Assembly: GCF_004005855.1 (NCBI RefSeq)
Contig: NZ_SACL01000004.1
Span: 62,001 to 126,000, forward strand
Direction: 5' to 3'
DNA: 64,000 nt
Source of the DNA: Rhodovarius crocodyli
GTDB lineage: Bacteria; Pseudomonadota; Alphaproteobacteria; Acetobacterales; Acetobacteraceae
In this document: one piece after another, positions 1 to 8,305 of the stretch
Layout: each line of letters opens with the position of its first letter
How positions within the stretch are numbered: the stretch's first letter is position 1
The notes under the pieces: generated by a model
What the model was told of the DNA's origin: nothing
Seen by the model: the letters and a program-made list of their open reading frames with translations, nothing else
The model's database searches: none
Translations under genes and position numbers: made by a program

Positions 1-330
1 ATCCTGGGCTACGACACGATCTATGCCCATCAGGACCGCGAGGACGATGCCCAGGTGGGCATCCGCTCCACCGCGCGGCGGTTCGAGCATACGACGCGGC
101 CGTTCCTCATCGTCTGCTACTCCATGGTCATGCTGCTGCTGTGCCTGGCTGGCTGGGCGGGCGGTCTGTCCTGGCTCTATGCGCCCGCGCTGATCCCGGC
201 GGCGCTGCTGCTGGGCTGGCAGGTGGTGCGGGTGGACATCGACAACCCGGCCCTGTGCCTGGCGCTGTTCAAGCTCAACCGTGATGTGGGGCTGCTGATC
301 ACGCTGGCCGTTCTGATCGGGCGGCTGTGA
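1..330 (+). CDS. ubiA: 4-hydroxybenzoate polyprenyltransferase, C-terminal part (5' truncated by window)
   Basis: The reading frame is open from base 1 and ends at 328-330, giving the last 109 residues. The first residues, GYDTIYAHQDREDDAQVGI, match the second aspartate-rich motif of UbiA prenyltransferases (DxxxD binding Mg-diphosphate), followed by several hydrophobic membrane segments. UbiA attaches the polyprenyl tail to 4-hydroxybenzoate in ubiquinone synthesis at the inner membrane. The start lies outside the window. The stop overlaps the GTG start of the next gene (GTGA), so the two are probably translationally coupled. Family assignment is firm. Confidence 0.9.
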   Translation: MLGYDTIYAHQDREDDAQVGIRSTARRFEHTTRPFLIVCYSMVMLLLCLAGWAGGLSWLYAPALIPAALLLGWQVVRVDIDNPALCLALFKLNRDVGLLITLAVLIGRL

Positions 331-986
331 GCGCACCCGCCCTGAACGCGGAGGAGTTCATCCTCGCCAACACGGCCCCCGGCCGTGACACGCTGGTGCC
401 CGAGATCACGCTGCAACTGGCCAGCGAGATCACGCCCATCTGGCAGGCCACGGAGGCCTGGCTTGCCGAGAACAACATAGAGCCGCCCTTCTGGGCCTTC
501 GCCTGGCCGGGCGGGCTGGCGCTGGCGCGCATGCTGCTGGACGATCCCTCGCTGGTCGCGGGCAAGCGGGTGCTGGATTTCGCCTCCGGCTGCGGCATCG
601 GGGCGATCGCCGCCGCCATGGCCGGTGCCGCCCACGTCGAGGCCAGCGAGATCGACCCGCTGGCCACGGCCGCCACCGCGCTGAACGCGCGCGCCAATGG
701 CGTGGAGGTGACGGCGCTGGCCGAGGATGTGGTCGGCAGCGCCTGCCGCTGGGATGTGATCATGGCGGGCGATGTCTGTTACGAGGCGCCAATGACCGGA
801 CACATTTTGCCGTGGCTACGGCGGATGGCCGGGCATGGGGCGGTTGTGCTCATCGCCGACCCCGGTCGCAGCTACCTTCCCCGTAGTGGATTGGACCCGA
901 TTTTTCGCATTAAGGTTGAAACTTCCCGTGAGTTAGAAGACCGAGAGTTGCGAGAGGTTGTCATAGCCAATCTGAATCCGGATTGA
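327..986 (+). CDS. Class I SAM-dependent methyltransferase, small-protein/ETF-beta lysine methyltransferase-like
   Basis: A 219-residue protein starting at a GTG that overlaps the ubiA stop by 4 bases. It has the SAM-binding glycine motif VLDFASGCGIGAIAA at about residues 80-94, an acidic residue at the end of the next strand (ASEIDP), and a C-terminal DPGRSYLPR stretch seen in methyltransferases annotated as nicotinamide N-methyltransferase-like or ETFB lysine methyltransferase. The substrate cannot be read from sequence; protein lysine methylation is the likeliest. The last 110 or so bases of the gene and the spacer after it are much richer in A+T than the rest, although the encoded C terminus still looks family-like. 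Confidence 0.75.
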   Translation: MSAPALNAEEFILANTAPGRDTLVPEITLQLASEITPIWQATEAWLAENNIEPPFWAFAWPGGLALARMLLDDPSLVAGKRVLDFASGCGIGAIAAAMAGAAHVEASEIDPLATAATALNARANGVEVTALAEDVVGSACRWDVIMAGDVCYEAPMTGHILPWLRRMAGHGAVVLIADPGRSYLPRSGLDPIFRIKVETSRELEDRELREVVIANLNPD

Positions 987-1056
987 TTGTTGGATATTGT
1001 CTCAATATTGCGATGTTTCTATGGTTGTAGGGATGGTCCTCGGCTAGACGGGCGCC

Positions 1057-3381
1057 ATGACGAGCCCGAGCCCCCAAGACCTGCAGGCACTCCTGGCGAT
1101 TACCCTGGATCCCGCAGCCCGCTGGAATTTCACCTCCGCCATTGGCAGCAACCTCAAGAACCCTGCGGGCATCGGCACGGCCGTCAGCCTGACCTTCGGG
1201 TTCCAGCCCGAAGGCGCGCCCGATGCCGCCAACCACACCGGCTTCCACGCCTTCACCGATGCCCAGAAAGCCGGCGCGCGCCTCGCCCTGGCCAGTTGGG
1301 CAGGCGTCGCCAACATCACCTTCACCGAGGTCGATTCCAGCCAGGCCACGATCCGCTTCGCGCGCGATGACCAGGGCGGCAGCGCGGGCTACGCCTATTA
1401 TCCCGGCTTCACCTACTCATATGACGGCAACGGCACGATCCTGAGCACGACCCCGCTGGCGGTGGCTGGCGATGTCTACATCGCGAACCTGGCCCAGAAC
1501 GCGGTGATGACGCCGGGCAGCATCGGCTATGAGGTTGTGCTGCATGAGATCGGCCACGCCCTGGGCCTGAAGCACCCCTTCGACGGGCCGGTGACGCTGC
1601 CCGATGCGACGGACACCACCACCTATTCCGTCATGGCCTATGAGGATGCCCCCAACCGCCAGACGGTGGATGTGGTGGACAACGGCAACGGCACCTATTC
1701 CTGGACGAGCTACGACGTCCAGGCCAGCACGCCGATGCTCTATGACATCGCGGCGATGCAGTACCTGTACGGCGCCAACATGAGCTGGCAGGCGGGCAAC
1801 ACCACCTACAGCTGGGCCGCACATCCGCGCATGCTGGGCACCATCTGGGACGGCGGCGGCAACGACACGATCGATGCCTCCAACCAGGACCTGGCCTCCA
1901 TCATCGACCTGACGCCCGGGGCGTTCAGCTCCATCGGCATCCGCGTCACCACGGAGCAGCTGCGGCTTGAGATCCCGTCCTGGGCAACGGCCGTGCCGAC
2001 GCCCACCTATGACGGGCGGGACAACCTGGCCATCGCCTTCGGGGCCGTCATCGAGAACGCGCTGGGCGGCGCGGGCGACGATGTGCTGATCGGCAATGAC
2101 GCGGCGAATATGCTGAACGGCGGCGCGGGTCGGGATTCCATGGCCGGCGGGCGCGGCGACGACCAGTATGTGGTCGATAACGTGGGCGACACCGTGACCG
2201 AGGCCGCGGGTGGCGGCACCGATACCGTCTGGGTCACCGCCTCCGGCCTCGTGACGCTGGGCGACAACATCGAGATCATCCGCCTTTCCGGCGCGGGCTC
2301 GTCCGTTCACGGCGGCAATACCGGCGTGCAGATCGTGGCCAATGCGTCGACCTCCTCCACCCTCACGGGCGGTGACGGCGCGGATGTGCTGTGGGGCAGC
2401 GCCCTCGGCAACACCATGGATGGCGGCGCGGGCGACGACATCATCCGGGGCCAGGGCGGCGGGGGCACCTTCACGGGCGGCACCGGCAATGACCAGTTCG
2501 TGGTCGACACGCTGGACACGACCATCGTCGAGAAGGCGGGCGAGGGCATCGACACCGCCTGGGTCACGGTCAATGACTGGACCACCGCGACGGGGCTCAG
2601 CCTTGCGCGTCTGCTCGGCATCTCCGGCTCCATGGGGGTCGAGATCATCCGCCTGGCCGGCAATGCGACCCGCGTGACCGGCAGCAATGATGCCGAGCAG
2701 ATCGTGGCCAACCCGCTGCTGGGCAGCACGCTGAAGGGCGGCGGGGGCGACGACGTGCTGTGGGGCAGCGCCCAGGCGGACCGGCTGGAGGGCGGCGCGG
2801 GTGACGACATCATGCGTGGCCAGGGCGGTGCCGACACCATGGTCGGCGGCGCCGGCAACGACCATTACGTGGTGCTCGATGCCGGGGTGACGATCATCGA
2901 GAACGCCGGTGAGGGCTATGACACGGTCTGGGTCGGATTGGCCGCCAACACCGCCTTCACCCTGGCGGCCAATGTGGAGCGCGGCAACCTGTCAGGCGCC
3001 GCCAATCGGCTGACCGGCAATGCGCTGGACAATGTGCTGGTGGGCGATGCCGTCGCCAGCCGGCTGGACGGCGGGGCCGGCAATGACACCCTGTACGGCA
3101 GTGCCTATGGCGATGTGCTGACGGGCGGCACGGGCGACGACACCATCTACTGCTACGGCGGCGCGGACCGCGTCGTTTACGCGGCAGCCGGCTGGGGCAC
3201 GGACCAGGTGGCGGGCTTCGACCAGGCCGCCGGCGCGAAGCTCGATTTCCGCGGCAGCGGCATCGGCTGGGCGGATCTGTCGCTGACCCACGCGAACGGG
3301 AACACCCAGGTCAACCATGGCAGCGATGTCGTGCTGGTTTTTGGCGCAAATCTGGGCGTTTCCGACTTCCTGTTCGGGTAA
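1057..3381 (+). CDS. RTX-type M10 (serralysin-like) zinc metalloprotease
   Basis: 774 residues. The zinc motif HEIGHALGLKH lies at residues 163-173 (His163, Glu164, His167, His173), with the Met-turn SVMAY at 191-195, as in serralysins. From about residue 340 come glycine/aspartate RTX nonapeptides (GGAGDD, GGTGND type) in four blocks, separated by longer beta segments that themselves repeat (a VANxxxxSTLxGGxGxDVLWGSA unit occurs twice). RTX repeats bind Ca2+ and fold outside the cell. There is no Sec signal peptide and the C terminus is hydrophobic (SDFLFG), which fits type I secretion, but no HlyB/HlyD/TolC genes lie nearby. At 774 residues it is longer than classic serralysins (about 480) because of the extra repeats. 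Confidence 0.88.
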   Translation: MTSPSPQDLQALLAITLDPAARWNFTSAIGSNLKNPAGIGTAVSLTFGFQPEGAPDAANHTGFHAFTDAQKAGARLALASWAGVANITFTEVDSSQATIRFARDDQGGSAGYAYYPGFTYSYDGNGTILSTTPLAVAGDVYIANLAQNAVMTPGSIGYEVVLHEIGHALGLKHPFDGPVTLPDATDTTTYSVMAYEDAPNRQTVDVVDNGNGTYSWTSYDVQASTPMLYDIAAMQYLYGANMSWQAGNTTYSWAAHPRMLGTIWDGGGNDTIDASNQDLASIIDLTPGAFSSIGIRVTTEQLRLEIPSWATAVPTPTYDGRDNLAIAFGAVIENALGGAGDDVLIGNDAANMLNGGAGRDSMAGGRGDDQYVVDNVGDTVTEAAGGGTDTVWVTASGLVTLGDNIEIIRLSGAGSSVHGGNTGVQIVANASTSSTLTGGDGADVLWGSALGNTMDGGAGDDIIRGQGGGGTFTGGTGNDQFVVDTLDTTIVEKAGEGIDTAWVTVNDWTTATGLSLARLLGISGSMGVEIIRLAGNATRVTGSNDAEQIVANPLLGSTLKGGGGDDVLWGSAQADRLEGGAGDDIMRGQGGADTMVGGAGNDHYVVLDAGVTIIENAGEGYDTVWVGLAANTAFTLAANVERGNLSGAANRLTGNALDNVLVGDAVASRLDGGAGNDTLYGSAYGDVLTGGTGDDTIYCYGGADRVVYAAAGWGTDQVAGFDQAAGAKLDFRGSGIGWADLSLTHANGNTQVNHGSDVVLVFGANLGVSDFLFG

Positions 3382-3450
3382 GCGCGCCGCCGACGCTGTT
3401 CCTGCGCCCGAAAGGCCGTGCCATGCTGCGCACGGAATCCAGAGCGGGGA

Positions 3451-4017
3451 ATGACCATGATCGGCATCATGCGGGCGGCGGTGGTGATGGCGGCGATGCT
3501 GCCGGGCATGGCGCTGGCCCATCCGGGCCACGGTGCCGATGGCCTGGTGCACGGGCTGGCCCATCCGCTTCTCGGCCTGGATCATGTGCTGGCCATGGTG
3601 CTGGTAGGCGTGATGGCGGCCCAGCTTTCGGGCCGCGCGCTGTGGCTCGTGCCCGCGAGCTTCCTGCTGGTGATGGCGCTGGGCGGCGTGATGGGTGCCG
3701 CGGGCGTGGCCTTGCCCTTCGTCGAGGCCGGGATCGCGCTGTCGGTGATCGTGCTGGGGGCGGCCGTGGCCTTCGGCCTGCGCGCGCCGCTTGCGGTCGC
3801 GATGGGGCTTGCCGGCCTGTTCGCCCTGTTCCACGGCCATGCCCATGGCGCCGAGATCCCGGAGAATGCCGGTGGCCTGGCCTATGCGGCGGGCTTCCTG
3901 GCGGCCACCGCGCTGCTGCATGGCCTGGGCGTGCTGGCCGGCCGCCTGCGGCCCGCCGCCCTGCGCGTCGCGGGTGGGGCGGCGGCCCTCGCTGGGGTCG
4001 TGCTGCTGCTGGGCTAG
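3451..4017 (+). CDS. HupE/UreJ family membrane protein
   Basis: 188 residues. It begins with a signal-like hydrophobic segment ending ALAHPGHG, followed by the family's His-rich signature (HPLLGLDHVLAMVLVG) and FHGHAHG near residue 130, and about six transmembrane helices. HupE/UreJ proteins are secondary transporters for Ni2+ or Co2+, with His residues lining the path. No urease or hydrogenase genes are in view, so the metal and partner are unknown. ATG 3451 and ATG 3457 are both possible starts; AGAGCGGGGA just upstream spaces better to 3457. An upstream GTG at 3418 would add a non-signal-like extension and was not chosen. Confidence 0.8.
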   Translation: MTMIGIMRAAVVMAAMLPGMALAHPGHGADGLVHGLAHPLLGLDHVLAMVLVGVMAAQLSGRALWLVPASFLLVMALGGVMGAAGVALPFVEAGIALSVIVLGAAVAFGLRAPLAVAMGLAGLFALFHGHAHGAEIPENAGGLAYAAGFLAATALLHGLGVLAGRLRPAALRVAGGAAALAGVVLLLG

Positions 4018-4024
4018 GCCCCGA

Positions 4025-4756
4025 CTAGGCGGGCTGCTCGATCAGCCCGACATTCCACAGCCCCCACTCCTCGAAGGGGGCTTCCCGCAGGTCTGTTCGC
4101 GGCGCTTCGGCCAGCCAGTCGGCGACCGCCGCGCGCGTCCGGTCCACGCGCGCATGTTCCTCCTGCGCGCCCGGCGGCGGCGGGGGCGCGGGAATGACGC
4201 CCTGGCCGTCCCAGGGCAGCTCCGTGCGCCAGCGCGCCACGCGGCTGGGCTGGCGACGGCCGTGATGCTCGATATCCGTGCGGACCACCACGCTGACCGC
4301 GAAGCCGCCCGGCTGGCCGGTGACCGCGCCCAGCGTGCTGCGGTTGGCGGTGGAGACCTGGTTGTCCTCGGCTTCCAGCGTCTCGATGCCGAGCACGCGC
4401 AGCTGCCGGGTGTTGTCCATACCGATCAGCGCGCCCAGTCGCTGGGAAACGCCGGTGCCGTGATTGCCCTCGAAGCTCACGAGCAGCACTTCCCGGTCGC
4501 GTGCCGTCAGCCGGCCGACCACACGGGCATTGCCGTACCAGGAGGGCAGGACGATCTGGCCGACATCACGGACGCGGATGCGCATGCACATGCCGCCGGA
4601 CGGTTCCACCATGATCTGGGCGCGGCAGCTCACGCCCTGCGCATCACCCGGCCACAGGCGCAGGTTGCGAAAGGTGGTGTATTGGCCGGTCGTGCCGTGA
4701 CCCTGTCGGGAGACGATGATGGCAGGGAGGCCAGCCAGAAGCAGGCGACGATTCAT
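4025..4756 (-). CDS. Hypothetical exported protein
   Basis: 243 residues, family not recognised. The N terminus (MNRRLLLAGLPAIIVSRQG) looks like a short Arg-rich signal sequence. The body is mostly beta-strand-like, with a proline run (PAPPPPPPG) near residue 195 and two cysteines near residues 45-57. The start is ATG 4756; a TTG two codons upstream is also in frame. It ends 7 bases from the end of the convergent hupE-like gene and lies downstream of the RraA-type gene on the same strand (gap of about 70 bases), so it may be co-transcribed with that cluster. No function is proposed. Confidence 0.6.
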   Translation of the reverse strand: MNRRLLLAGLPAIIVSRQGHGTTGQYTTFRNLRLWPGDAQGVSCRAQIMVEPSGGMCMRIRVRDVGQIVLPSWYGNARVVGRLTARDREVLLVSFEGNHGTGVSQRLGALIGMDNTRQLRVLGIETLEAEDNQVSTANRSTLGAVTGQPGGFAVSVVVRTDIEHHGRRQPSRVARWRTELPWDGQGVIPAPPPPPGAQEEHARVDRTRAAVADWLAEAPRTDLREAPFEEWGLWNVGLIEQPA

Positions 4757-4825
4757 GGGCAAATGATGCCCGAACTCCCCTGGTCCATGCCAGGGGAGGT
4801 ATATTGATAGTAGGCAATCCGCCGT

Positions 4826-5539
4826 TCAGCGGCCGTTAGCCTGGCGCCACTCCGTGAACAGCTCCAGATTGGCCGGGTCTGTCGCCGGATAAAGGCCGCG
4901 GATGGAATGGCCCGCCCGGACGCGCTCGGTCGCGAAATCCTCATAGGCGGTCATCTGGGTCGCTTCCTCCGCCAGCTCATCCGCCAGATGGGCCGGCAGC
5001 ACGATGCAGCCATCCGCGTCACCCACGATGATGTCGCCCGGGAACACCGGGGCATCGCCGCAGGCGATGGGCTCATTCAGCGCGATGGCATGGTTCAGCG
5101 TCAGGTTGGTGGGCGCGGAGGGGCGGGTGTGGAAGGCCCAGATGTCGAGCGTCGCGATCTCGGCGCTGTCGCGGAAGCCGCCATCGGTGACGACCCCCTC
5201 CACGCCGCGCGCCATCAGCCGGGTGACGAGGATGCCGCCGGCACTGGCCGCGCGTGCATCCTTGCGGCTGTCCATCACCATCACATGGCCGGCGGGGCAG
5301 GTCTCCACCCCCAGGCGCTGGGGGTGGGCGGGGTCGCGGAATGCGTCCAGCGTGTTCAGATCCTCACGCGCGGGGATGTAGCGCAGGGTGAAGGCGGGGC
5401 CCACCATGCTCTCGCCCCCGAAGGTGCGCAGCGGCTGCACGGCCTGGATCATCTGGTTGCGCAGGCCGCGCTTGAACAGCGCGGTGGCGAGCGTGGCGGT
5501 TGAGACGCGCTTCAGCTTGGCGCGGGTATCGGGGTTCAT
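4826..5539 (-). CDS. RraA-family protein, probable HMG/CHA-type aldolase or oxaloacetate decarboxylase
   Basis: 237 residues with the RraA fold signatures: SMVGPAFTLRY near residue 45, a central GGILVTRLMARGVEGVVTDGG followed by FRDSAE, and GDADGCIVLPAHL near residue 180. The Arg-Asp pair in FRDS matches the substrate and metal residues of class II pyruvate aldolases such as 4-hydroxy-4-methyl-2-oxoglutarate aldolase, so this is probably an enzyme rather than an RNase E regulator. It starts 8 bases after the dehydratase stop with GAGGG upstream, so it is in one operon with the dehydratase and Bug receptor. Inferred role: cleavage or decarboxylation of the 2-oxo acid produced by the dehydratase. 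Confidence 0.8.
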   Translation of the reverse strand: MNPDTRAKLKRVSTATLATALFKRGLRNQMIQAVQPLRTFGGESMVGPAFTLRYIPAREDLNTLDAFRDPAHPQRLGVETCPAGHVMVMDSRKDARAASAGGILVTRLMARGVEGVVTDGGFRDSAEIATLDIWAFHTRPSAPTNLTLNHAIALNEPIACGDAPVFPGDIIVGDADGCIVLPAHLADELAEEATQMTAYEDFATERVRAGHSIRGLYPATDPANLELFTEWRQANGR

Positions 5540-5547
5540 CGCAGCCC

Positions 5548-7278
5548 TCAATAGATGACGGGTTCGGAGACCGGCGCGCCGAAATCGGTGCGCAGGAAGT
5601 CAAAATCGGCGCCGATATGCGCCTGCTGGATATGCTGGCTGAACATCCAGCCATAGCCGCGCTCGAAGCGCTTCGGCGGCGGCACCCAGGCCGCGCGGCG
5701 GGCGGCGAGTTCCTCGTCGCTCACCTCCATGTCGATGCGGCGCGCATCCACGTCGATGGTCACGATATCGCCCGTGCGCAGCAGCGCGAGCGGCCCGCCC
5801 ACATAGCTCTCGGGCGAGACATGCAGCACGCAGGCGCCGTAGGAAGTGCCGGACATCCGGGCATCGGACAGGCGCAGCATATCGCGGATGCCCATCTTCA
5901 GCAGCTTCTTGGGCATGGGCAGCATGCCCCATTCCGGCATGCCGGGGCCGCCCTGGGGGCCCGCGTTGCGCAGCACCAGCACATGGTCGGGCGTGATGTC
6001 GAGGTTCTCGTCCTCCACCGCCTTCTTCATGCTGGGATAGTCGTCGAACACCAGCGCCGGGCCGCTGTGCTTCAGGAACTTCTGGTCCATCGCGCCCGGC
6101 TTGATCACGCAGCCGTCGGGGGAAAGATTGCCCTTCAGCACCGCGAGCGACCCCTCGCGGTAGATCGCGCGGTCCTGGGTGCGGATCACGTCGTCATTGT
6201 AGACGCGCGCACCCTCGATGTTCTCGGCCACCGTCTTGCCGGTGACGGTGATGCAATCCAGGTGCAGGTGCTCCCGGATATTGCCCATCAGGGCACGGAT
6301 GCCGCCGGCGTAGAAGAAATCCTCCATCAGGTACTGGCTGCCGGTGGGGCGCACATTGCCGATGACCGGCACGCGGCGGGAGTAGTTCTCGAAATCATCC
6401 AGGCTGACATCGAGCCCGGCGCGGCGGCCCATGGCGATCAGGTGGATGATCGCGTTGGTCGAGCAGCCCATGGCCATGGCGACCGCGATGGCGTTCTCGA
6501 AGGACTGTTTGGTCAGGATCTTCGACGGCTTCAAATCCTCCCACACCATCTCGACGATGCGGCGGCCGGATTCCGAGCACAGGCGGATATGGCCGGAATC
6601 GGCGGCCGGGATGGAACTGCCGCCCGGCAGCGTGAGGCCCACGGATTCCGCGATGGCCGTCATGGTGCTGGCCGTGCCCATGGTCATGCAGGTGCCGTGG
6701 CTGCGGGCGATGCCGGCCTCCACACCCGCCCAGTCTTCCTCGGTGATGGTGCCGGCGCGCAGCTCATCCCAGTATTTCCAGCTGTCCGAGCCCGAGCCCA
6801 GCGTCTTGCCCTGGAAGTGGCCGCGCAGCATCGGGCCCGCGGGCACGAAGATGCAGGGGATGTCCATGCTGATCGCGCCCATGGTCAGGCCCGGGGTGGA
6901 CTTGTCGCAGCCGCCCAGCAGCACCGCGCCGTCGATGGGGTGGGAGCGCAGCAGCTCCTCCGTCTCCATCGCCAGGAAGTTGCGGTACATCATGGTGGTC
7001 GGCTTCTGGAAGCTCTCGGAAACCGAGATCGCCGGCAGCTCGATCGGCAATCCGCCCGCCATCAGGATGCCGCGCTTCACGTCCTCCGCGCGGGCGCGCA
7101 GATGGGTGTGGCACGGGTTGATGTCCGACCAGGTGTTGACGATGCCGATGATCGGCTTGCCGCGCCATTCCTCGGGCGCGAGGCCCATCTGCATGGCACG
7201 GGAGCGGTGGCCGAAGCTGCGCAGATCGGCAGGTCCGAACCAGCGGGCGGAGCGAAGCTCCTCGGGACTTTTCCTCAT
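5548..7278 (-). CDS. IlvD/Edd family dehydratase, sugar-acid dehydratase subgroup
   Basis: 576 residues. Three conserved cysteines at residues 56 (SDINPC), 124 (GGCDKSTPG) and 197 (SHGTCMTMGTAS) match the iron-sulfur ligands of the IlvD/Edd superfamily, and the C-terminal DARMSGTSYG motif is present. Length and motifs resemble the [2Fe-2S] sugar-acid dehydratases (arabinonate/xylonate type) as much as true dihydroxy-acid dehydratase. The neighbours favour catabolism: a Bug receptor immediately upstream (gap of 4 bases), an RraA-type aldolase downstream and a divergent GntR regulator, with no branched-chain biosynthesis genes. The start is ATG 7278; the frame stays open upstream inside the receptor gene, but that stretch is not family-like. 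Confidence 0.85.
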   Translation of the reverse strand: MRKSPEELRSARWFGPADLRSFGHRSRAMQMGLAPEEWRGKPIIGIVNTWSDINPCHTHLRARAEDVKRGILMAGGLPIELPAISVSESFQKPTTMMYRNFLAMETEELLRSHPIDGAVLLGGCDKSTPGLTMGAISMDIPCIFVPAGPMLRGHFQGKTLGSGSDSWKYWDELRAGTITEEDWAGVEAGIARSHGTCMTMGTASTMTAIAESVGLTLPGGSSIPAADSGHIRLCSESGRRIVEMVWEDLKPSKILTKQSFENAIAVAMAMGCSTNAIIHLIAMGRRAGLDVSLDDFENYSRRVPVIGNVRPTGSQYLMEDFFYAGGIRALMGNIREHLHLDCITVTGKTVAENIEGARVYNDDVIRTQDRAIYREGSLAVLKGNLSPDGCVIKPGAMDQKFLKHSGPALVFDDYPSMKKAVEDENLDITPDHVLVLRNAGPQGGPGMPEWGMLPMPKKLLKMGIRDMLRLSDARMSGTSYGACVLHVSPESYVGGPLALLRTGDIVTIDVDARRIDMEVSDEELAARRAAWVPPPKRFERGYGWMFSQHIQQAHIGADFDFLRTDFGAPVSEPVIY

Positions 7279-7282
7279 GAAC

Positions 7283-8239
7283 TCAATCCAGACGGATGTT
7301 GGCCGCCCGCGCAACCCCACCCCAGCGGGTGGTCTCGGCGGCGATGAAGGCGCGGAACTCGGCGGGGCTGCTGCCGACGGGCGTGATGCCGAGGGCCGCG
7401 AAGCGCTCCCGCACATTGGGCGTGGCCAGGGCGGCCACCGCCGCCTGGTGCAGGCGCGCGATGATGGGGGCCGGCACGGCGGCGGGCGCGAACAGCCCGT
7501 GCCAGGAAACGCTCTCGAAGCCCGGAAGCGTCTCGGCCAGGGCAGGGATCTCGGGGGCGGCCTCGGCACGGGTGGTGGAGGTCACGGCCAGGACCCGCAG
7601 CTTGCCCTCGCGCGCCAGGGGCAGGACGGAGGAGAGGTTGTCGAAGGCCATGGGCAGCTCGCCCGACATCAGCGCGGTCGCGACGCCGGCGCTGCCGCGA
7701 TAGGGCACATGGGTCAGGCTGGTGCCGGTCATCTGCGCGAACAGCGCGCCTGCCAGATGAATGGAGGTGCCGACGCCCGAGGTGCCGTAGGATTCGTCGG
7801 GCCTTTCGCGCAGCCGCGCGATGAGGGTCGGGATGTCGCGCGCGGGGAAGTTGTTGCTGACGGCCAGCGCATTGGGCTGGGCGGCCAGCTGGGTGATGGG
7901 CGCGAAATCGCGCGCCACGTCATAGGGAATGCGCGCCATGATGGCCGGGTTGATCGCATGGCTGGAGATGGTGCCCATGCAGATGGTGTTGCCGTCCGGC
8001 GCGGAGCGCGCGCAGGCCTCGGAACCCAGCGCGCCGCCGGCGCCGGGGCGATTCTCGGCCACCAGCGTGGCCGGGATCGATTTCGCCATCTCCGCGGTCA
8101 CGAGCCGGCCGACGGTATCGGTGGTGCCGGCGGCGAAGGGGACGATCACGCGGATGGGCTGGCTGGGCCAGCCCTGCGCGTGCAGGGTGGCCGGTGCGGC
8201 CAGGCTGGCGGCAAACAGGCCGCGGCGGGCGATGCGCAT
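7283..8239 (-). CDS. Tripartite tricarboxylate transporter (Bug) family substrate receptor
   Basis: 318 residues. It has an Arg-rich signal peptide cleaved near LHAQ, then WPSQPIRVIVPFAAGTTDT, the typical Bug start, with LVAENRPGAGG near residue 60 and THVPYRGS near residue 155. These periplasmic proteins bind carboxylates or small organic acids. No TctA/TctB membrane genes lie nearby, as is common for Bug proteins, which often share a membrane pair or act as sensors. It is the first gene of the leftward operon with the dehydratase and RraA-like gene, so its ligand is probably the acid that operon degrades. Confidence 0.88.
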   Translation of the reverse strand: MRIARRGLFAASLAAPATLHAQGWPSQPIRVIVPFAAGTTDTVGRLVTAEMAKSIPATLVAENRPGAGGALGSEACARSAPDGNTICMGTISSHAINPAIMARIPYDVARDFAPITQLAAQPNALAVSNNFPARDIPTLIARLRERPDESYGTSGVGTSIHLAGALFAQMTGTSLTHVPYRGSAGVATALMSGELPMAFDNLSSVLPLAREGKLRVLAVTSTTRAEAAPEIPALAETLPGFESVSWHGLFAPAAVPAPIIARLHQAAVAALATPNVRERFAALGITPVGSSPAEFRAFIAAETTRWGGVARAANIRLD

Positions 8240-8275
8240 GGTATGGGTATTCCTGGACGTTTGATTTTGGCTCCT

Positions 8276-8296
8276 GGAATCTAATATATCAGTTCC
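8276..8296. promoter_or_regulatory. Candidate GntR operator in the divergent spacer
   Basis: A 21-base imperfect palindrome with outer arms GGAA/TTCC and an AT-rich core lies between the Bug receptor start (8239) and the GntR start (8306). FCD-type GntR proteins bind short AT-rich palindromes between themselves and their target operon, so this is the most likely operator. Seen in sequence; binding is inferred. Confidence 0.45.
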
Positions 8297-8305
8297 TCAA
8301 CCCGG

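Noticed and set aside
1417-2865. 482-codon minus-strand open frame over the RTX gene
   Set aside because: Composition follows the complement of the glycine/aspartate repeats; the plus strand has zinc and RTX motifs.
5548-7278. Branched-chain biosynthetic dihydroxy-acid dehydratase (ilvD)
   Set aside because: The family motifs are shared, but the gene sits in a catabolic cluster with a Bug receptor, RraA-type protein and GntR; the specific name was withheld.
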